Shown here: one piece after another, positions 6,948 to 10,291 of the stretch
Layout of the letters: each line of letters opens with the position of its first letter
Position numbering within the stretch: position 1 is the first letter of the stretch
Source: an uncultured Armatimonadota bacterium
GTDB taxonomy: Bacteria; Armatimonadota; Fimbriimonadia; Fimbriimonadales; Fimbriimonadaceae
DNA: 10,291 nt
Direction of reading: 5' to 3'
NCBI GenBank assembly: GCA_946478935.1
Contig: CAMLEL010000041.1
Location: 1 to 10,291 of the forward strand
Position numbers and translations under genes: made by a program
Notes under the pieces: model-generated
What the model was told of the DNA's origin: nothing
What the model saw: only the letters and a program-made list of their open reading frames with translations
Databases searched by the model: none

Positions 6948-8075
6948 CCAAGCTACATCTAATACGGTGACCCGGATGCTTTTTCCAACCCGATAGAATG
7001 CAGCCTGAAGTGGTCGTTCCCCATTCAGGATCAAAGATTTTTGAAGCTTTTGCAGATCCTGACCCGCTCCCCGCTGCTTCAAGACGGGTGTCTGCGACCG
7101 TAATTCCGCGAGTTTTCGTTTTAGGCTAGGCAAGTCAAATCGACCGTGCCACAGCACCCGAAAGCCTCGAAGCCAGGGCGATTCGGTGGGAGAGGGGCCG
7201 GTCAGATACCCATTCGAATCCGCAAGAGGTCTAAGTTCGTGGATCCGACAGAGTTCAGCCAGGGCATTTGCGCGGATTGCGGCGGGATCCGCTTCGAACA
7301 AGAAGCGATCGGGCTCTTCGACTCCCGAAATGAAACTGTCGTTAGCGGCCAGACAAGCGCCAGTTTCGATTTGTATCGCAAATCGTCCATGTTCAGCATC
7401 CTTACCCACGTGAACCAGGGCCTCACGGCACTCACCCCCGAAGCTCACAAAGTCGACTCTTGATCCGAGGCTCTGCAAGTACGAGTCAGGAAGCATCGGG
7501 CTCAGCTTGATGATTCCAAGGCGAGCGCCTGAGAATTGCCGAACAAGCAAAGATGGATCGGGTTCGAATTGGCCCGGGTCGGATGTTCGTGTGCCTTTGG
7601 AACGCCTAGATGGATCGGCGAAGTAGTAGTCGGCTTTCGGATTTTCCATGCCATCTACCGTCAAGACTTCGGCTTGCAGCCCGTTCACTTGTAGGTTGTG
7701 GCGGGCGTATTCAGCGCGAACGGCATCGAGTTCAAACCCGATCGCGGGTCCACGTCTGGCAAGGGCAATGAGGTCCGCGCCGATGCCCGTCGTAAGATCC
7801 AAAATCCGTTCATTCTTGGGAAACAGGCCAGCATGATAGGTGGCCACGCGTTCGTGAGTAGCCATTTCGAGGCCATCGCGGTCAAACAACATTTGGTGGG
7901 CCAGGTCGAACTTTTGCGCGGCTCGAGCACGCAGGTTCCATTGGGAGAATGCCCATCGGGCCGCTTCGACCGACGTGGCCTTGGCCACGCGGTCAATCGC
8001 GGAGGGAGTCGCCGGCAGGTTTTGCGACAGATTTAGGGCATGTTCGTATAAAGAGTCCAACAATGCTGCTTTCAT
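6945..8075 (-). CDS. Class I SAM-dependent methyltransferase with THUMP-like C-terminal domain
   Basis: The 376-residue product has a helical N-terminal region (1-80) followed by a Rossmann methyltransferase core. Motif I is LDLTTGIGAD at 92-101, the acidic end of strand 2 is GFELD at 112-116, and motif IV is DPSRR at 154-158, followed by IIKLSP at 188-193. The C-terminal segment from about 300 (FRVLWHGRFDLPSLKRKL, then LKQRGAG and LQKSLILNG) matches the THUMP-like domain found in this family, which suggests an RNA substrate; no specific target can be named. ATG 8075 has only a weak GAGAA-like ribosome site; TTG codons 5 and 6 are less likely starts. Its first 13 bases overlap the divergent M60 gene. 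It is followed 10 bp later by ppc, probably as a transcription unit of convenience. Confidence 0.85.
   Translation of the reverse strand: MKAALLDSLYEHALNLSQNLPATPSAIDRVAKATSVEAARWAFSQWNLRARAAQKFDLAHQMLFDRDGLEMATHERVATYHAGLFPKNERILDLTTGIGADLIALARRGPAIGFELDAVRAEYARHNLQVNGLQAEVLTVDGMENPKADYYFADPSRRSKGTRTSDPGQFEPDPSLLVRQFSGARLGIIKLSPMLPDSYLQSLGSRVDFVSFGGECREALVHVGKDAEHGRFAIQIETGACLAANDSFISGVEEPDRFLFEADPAAIRANALAELCRIHELRPLADSNGYLTGPSPTESPWLRGFRVLWHGRFDLPSLKRKLAELRSQTPVLKQRGAGQDLQKLQKSLILNGERPLQAAFYRVGKSIRVTVLDVAW
8024..8052 (+). promoter_or_regulatory. Candidate promoter of the M60-like gene, inside the methyltransferase gene
   Basis: TATAAA at 8047-8052 is a good -10-like hexamer. GCGACA at 8024-8029, 17 bp upstream, keeps four of six -35 consensus bases. 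Transcription would start around 8059, a few bases before the ATG at 8063. The AAAGAG at 8050-8055 could serve as a weak ribosome site if the start lies further upstream. Confidence 0.35.
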
Positions 8076-10165
8076 TGTGTTTTCTCGGCGTCACAGTTTT
8101 CTCTCCTCAAGAGGACCTGTCGTTCCTCACGAAGGGAGTTACTAAAGTCGCGCGGCCCGGACTTCCCGGCGTTGTCAGTGCGATCTCGCCAACGGCAGTT
8201 CCGTTTTTGACGGGCCAAGACGGACGAAACCTGGTACCCGTCGCATCTGGTGGGCGTCTCGGGAAAGGCAAGGTCGTGGCGTTTGGCCATGGCGGCTATT
8301 TGAGCTTGGACAGCCAGCGAGAAGGAGACACCGGTAGGCTATTGGCGAATGTCCTGCAGTGGACATCTTCCCGGACGGGGAAACCGCGCGTGGGCTACCT
8401 GAATCGAGAGGACCGGCAGTGGATCGAAGGCCTGGGATATGCAACCCATCCTCTCCATCGCGACAGTCTCGCCATGGATTTGAGGTCGGTCGATGTGGCT
8501 GTTCTGCCAGCAAGTTTTGATAGTCCAGCCGTGGAGAACTACGTTGCCAACGGGGGTGGGCTGGTCACGGCGCACACTCCATGGGGTTGGATGCAGCTCA
8601 ATCCGGGAAAGGATCTGGCGACCCAAATGCCGATGCAACGGCTCCTGCATCGGGCGGGACTGTCCTTCAGCGATGGCACAGCCGAGGTCGTGCGCCCGAC
8701 TCTTGAATTGAAAGAAAGCGAGTCGCTAAATGCATCATTGGCGCTGGAAAACTTGGATCGCGACGGACGCCAGGCTGCCTCCGTGATCATGGCGGCTCTT
8801 CGCTCGACGACGCCGCAAGTGCCGTTTAACGCTGATGTTCGAAAGCGCGTATCGTTGGTCAACGCCAAGATACCGTCGAAAGCTTCTCCGTTGACCGGCG
8901 CAGATGGAATCGCTCGACTGGCACTCACGATCGGTCATTTGGATCTAGAGAGCGGCCGGGCCAAGATTACGCCTGATCCGGGGGCGAAGGACTTCCCTGG
9001 CGCCGTTGCATCGAACGAGCCGCGAGTCGAGGCCAAGGTTGAAGTGCCGTTAGATACTCGCCAGTGGGTGAGCACGGGCTACTATGCGGCGCCGGGAGAA
9101 ACCGTAGAGGTCGAGGTTCCGCTTGTGCTCACCGGCGTGAACGTCCAAATCGGATGTCACTCGGACAGCCTCTGGCATTTGGAGAAGTGGGAGCGTCATC
9201 CCGACATCATGGTTCGCAAGCCGCTCGCGCCCCCCACAACGAAGATTACGAGCCCATTCGGTGGTCTGATCTACATCGTCGTGGATCGGCCGTACCAGAA
9301 TCCGCCGCTCAAGCTAACCCTGTCAAACGTCATCCGGTCGGCTCGATATGTGCACGGTCAAACAACGCCAGAGCAGTGGCAGAATCAACTCAAGTCAAAC
9401 GCTCCGTGGGCGGAGATTGGATCCGACAGAGTCATTTTTAGCGTTCCGATTGAGGATGCACGAAAGGTCACCGATCCGGTCGCTTTGATGAATCTGTGGG
9501 ATCGTTCCCTCGGTCTCTATCAGGAACTGGACGGCCGTCCGCTCCCGGACCGGCCCGAGCGCATTGTATGTGATCGGCAAATCAGCGCTGGCTACATGCA
9601 TTCGGGCTATCCCATCATGACTTGGATGGACAAGTCCATCGAACTATCGCTCAGCGTGGATCAACTGACCACCCAGGGAACCTGGGGCCACTGGCACGAG
9701 TTGGGGCACAACCACCAAAAGGGTGAATGGACGTTCAGCGGCACCGGCGAGGTGACCTGCAATCTCTATTCCCTTTTTCTAATGGAGAAGATCGCAAAGC
9801 GAGGGATCTGGGATCGCATTGGTTCGGAACGTCAAAAAGTACAGGCGTATTTGGCCAAAGGCGGCGACTTTGCCCAATGGCAGCGCGAACCCTTCTTAGC
9901 GTTGACTCTATACGCCCAGCTGATCGAAGGATTCGGTTGGGATTCGATGAAGAAGTACCTCCGAAGCTATGAAGGTCCCGATGCGGGTCCGATGCCGAAG
10001 AACGATTTGGAGAAGCGGGACCAGTTTATGACGCGCTATTCAAAAGTCGTCGGCAGGAATCTGGCCCCGTTTTTTCAAAGGTGGGGGATTCCAACTTCCG
10101 CGGAGGCGCGCGATTCCATCCGGAACCTTCCGAGTTGGACACCTCGAGATTTCCCAAAAAGCTAG
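8063..10165 (+). CDS. Exported M60-family (TCAF-like) zinc metallopeptidase
   Basis: From ATG 8063 the product is 700 residues. An in-frame ATG at 7949 would add 38 residues without export features and deepen the overlap with the opposite gene, so 8063 is preferred. The N-terminus (LLSLCFLGVTVFS) looks like a short, weakly charged signal peptide. Residues ~26-100 include GRLGKGKVVAFGHGGYLSL. Residues ~108-200 form a GATase/ThuA-like fold with VAVLPASFD and YVANGGGLVTAH, as in TCAF proteins. A beta-rich region follows, then the M60 domain from about 330. The zinc motif is HELGHN at 545-550 with GTGE at 560-563, fitting the M60 pattern HEXXH-x(8-28)-E: H545, H549 and E563 as zinc ligands and E546 as catalytic base. 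Known M60 enzymes cut O-glycosylated proteins such as mucins; the substrate here is unknown. A Tat-exported protein follows downstream. Confidence 0.87.
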   Translation: MLLSLCFLGVTVFSPQEDLSFLTKGVTKVARPGLPGVVSAISPTAVPFLTGQDGRNLVPVASGGRLGKGKVVAFGHGGYLSLDSQREGDTGRLLANVLQWTSSRTGKPRVGYLNREDRQWIEGLGYATHPLHRDSLAMDLRSVDVAVLPASFDSPAVENYVANGGGLVTAHTPWGWMQLNPGKDLATQMPMQRLLHRAGLSFSDGTAEVVRPTLELKESESLNASLALENLDRDGRQAASVIMAALRSTTPQVPFNADVRKRVSLVNAKIPSKASPLTGADGIARLALTIGHLDLESGRAKITPDPGAKDFPGAVASNEPRVEAKVEVPLDTRQWVSTGYYAAPGETVEVEVPLVLTGVNVQIGCHSDSLWHLEKWERHPDIMVRKPLAPPTTKITSPFGGLIYIVVDRPYQNPPLKLTLSNVIRSARYVHGQTTPEQWQNQLKSNAPWAEIGSDRVIFSVPIEDARKVTDPVALMNLWDRSLGLYQELDGRPLPDRPERIVCDRQISAGYMHSGYPIMTWMDKSIELSLSVDQLTTQGTWGHWHELGHNHQKGEWTFSGTGEVTCNLYSLFLMEKIAKRGIWDRIGSERQKVQAYLAKGGDFAQWQREPFLALTLYAQLIEGFGWDSMKKYLRSYEGPDAGPMPKNDLEKRDQFMTRYSKVVGRNLAPFFQRWGIPTSAEARDSIRNLPSWTPRDFPKS

Positions 10166-10237
10166 TCGAATTTGATTTTCGAAGCGCAAATCACATCGGC
10201 TCTGTGAATGAGTCGGCTAAAGTAAGGTCATATCACC

Positions 10238-10291
10238 ATGAGTTCCAAGTCTTCCCTTCCTCCTACTCGTCGACAGTTTTTGCAGGTGGCT
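10238..10291 (+). CDS. N-terminus of a twin-arginine (Tat) exported protein, product unknown
   Basis: Only 18 codons are visible before the right edge. The sequence includes TRRQFLQVA, which fits the Tat consensus (S/T-R-R-x-F-L-K/Q) followed by the start of a hydrophobic region. An in-frame TAA at 10223-10225 rules out a longer ATG-started product. A weak AAGG lies ten bases upstream. The gap to the M60 gene is 72 bp on the same strand, so co-transcription is possible. Such N-termini are common on exported oxidoreductases, sulfatases and DUF1501/1552-type proteins; which one cannot be told. Confidence 0.75.
   Translation, partial: MSSKSSLPPTRRQFLQVA

Noticed and set aside
8104..8115. Inverted repeat TCCTC-AA-GAGGA upstream of the methyltransferase start as a possible operator
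   Set aside because: It is only five base pairs per arm, lies within M60 coding sequence, and is not associated with a recognisable -10 or -35.
10166..10182. TCGAA...TTCGA hairpin just after the M60 stop as a terminator
   Set aside because: A five-base AT-rich stem with a seven-base loop and no following T-run is too weak to call.

Overview
The window reads as ordinary chromosomal DNA of moderately high GC from a free-living bacterium. The gene set combines a Pst phosphate uptake operon, a bacterial-type PEP carboxylase, an M42 aminopeptidase, an M60/TCAF-like secreted metallopeptidase and a Tat-exported protein. Several genes lack a Shine-Dalgarno sequence and instead carry a TANNNT box 5-7 bases before the ATG. 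This would fit a poorly sampled lineage such as Armatimonadota (Fimbriimonadia-like), but that placement is an impression from gene content and is weakly supported. No phage, IS, CRISPR, tRNA or rRNA signal was seen.

Layout, left to right. Bases 1-199 (minus) hold the first 66 codons of an M42-family metallo-aminopeptidase. Bases 200-290 hold tandem stem-loops, two of which share an identical GGGAC loop and show compensating stem changes. Bases 291-3130 (minus) hold a compact phosphate operon in the order pstS, pstC, pstA. The ATPase gene pstB, usually next, is absent from the visible part. Bases 3131-3239 hold the pst control region: a strong Shine-Dalgarno sequence, a -10-like TAGCTT and two CTTAA repeats 11 bp apart that look like a Pho box. 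Bases 3276-4277 (plus) hold a soluble protein of unknown function, which converges on ppc so tightly that both stop codons lie inside one CTAG. Bases 4274-6934 (minus) hold ppc (PEP carboxylase), and 6945-8075 (minus) hold a SAM methyltransferase with a THUMP-like C-terminus, 10 bp upstream of ppc. Bases 8063-10165 (plus) hold an exported M60-type zinc peptidase with TCAF-like architecture, whose start overlaps the divergent methyltransferase start by 13 bp. Bases 10238-10291 (plus) hold the first 18 codons of a protein with a twin-arginine signal.

Functionally, pstSCA imports phosphate and is probably induced by phosphate starvation. ppc supplies oxaloacetate to the TCA cycle, and two of its four expected aspartate-inhibition residues are substituted. 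The M60-like protein and the Tat protein are probably extracytoplasmic. I see no convincing new defence or mobile system. The most unusual signals are the covarying GGGAC-loop hairpins, the recurring TANNNT-ATG start context, the pst operon without adjacent pstB, and the head-to-head overlapping genes at 8063-8075.
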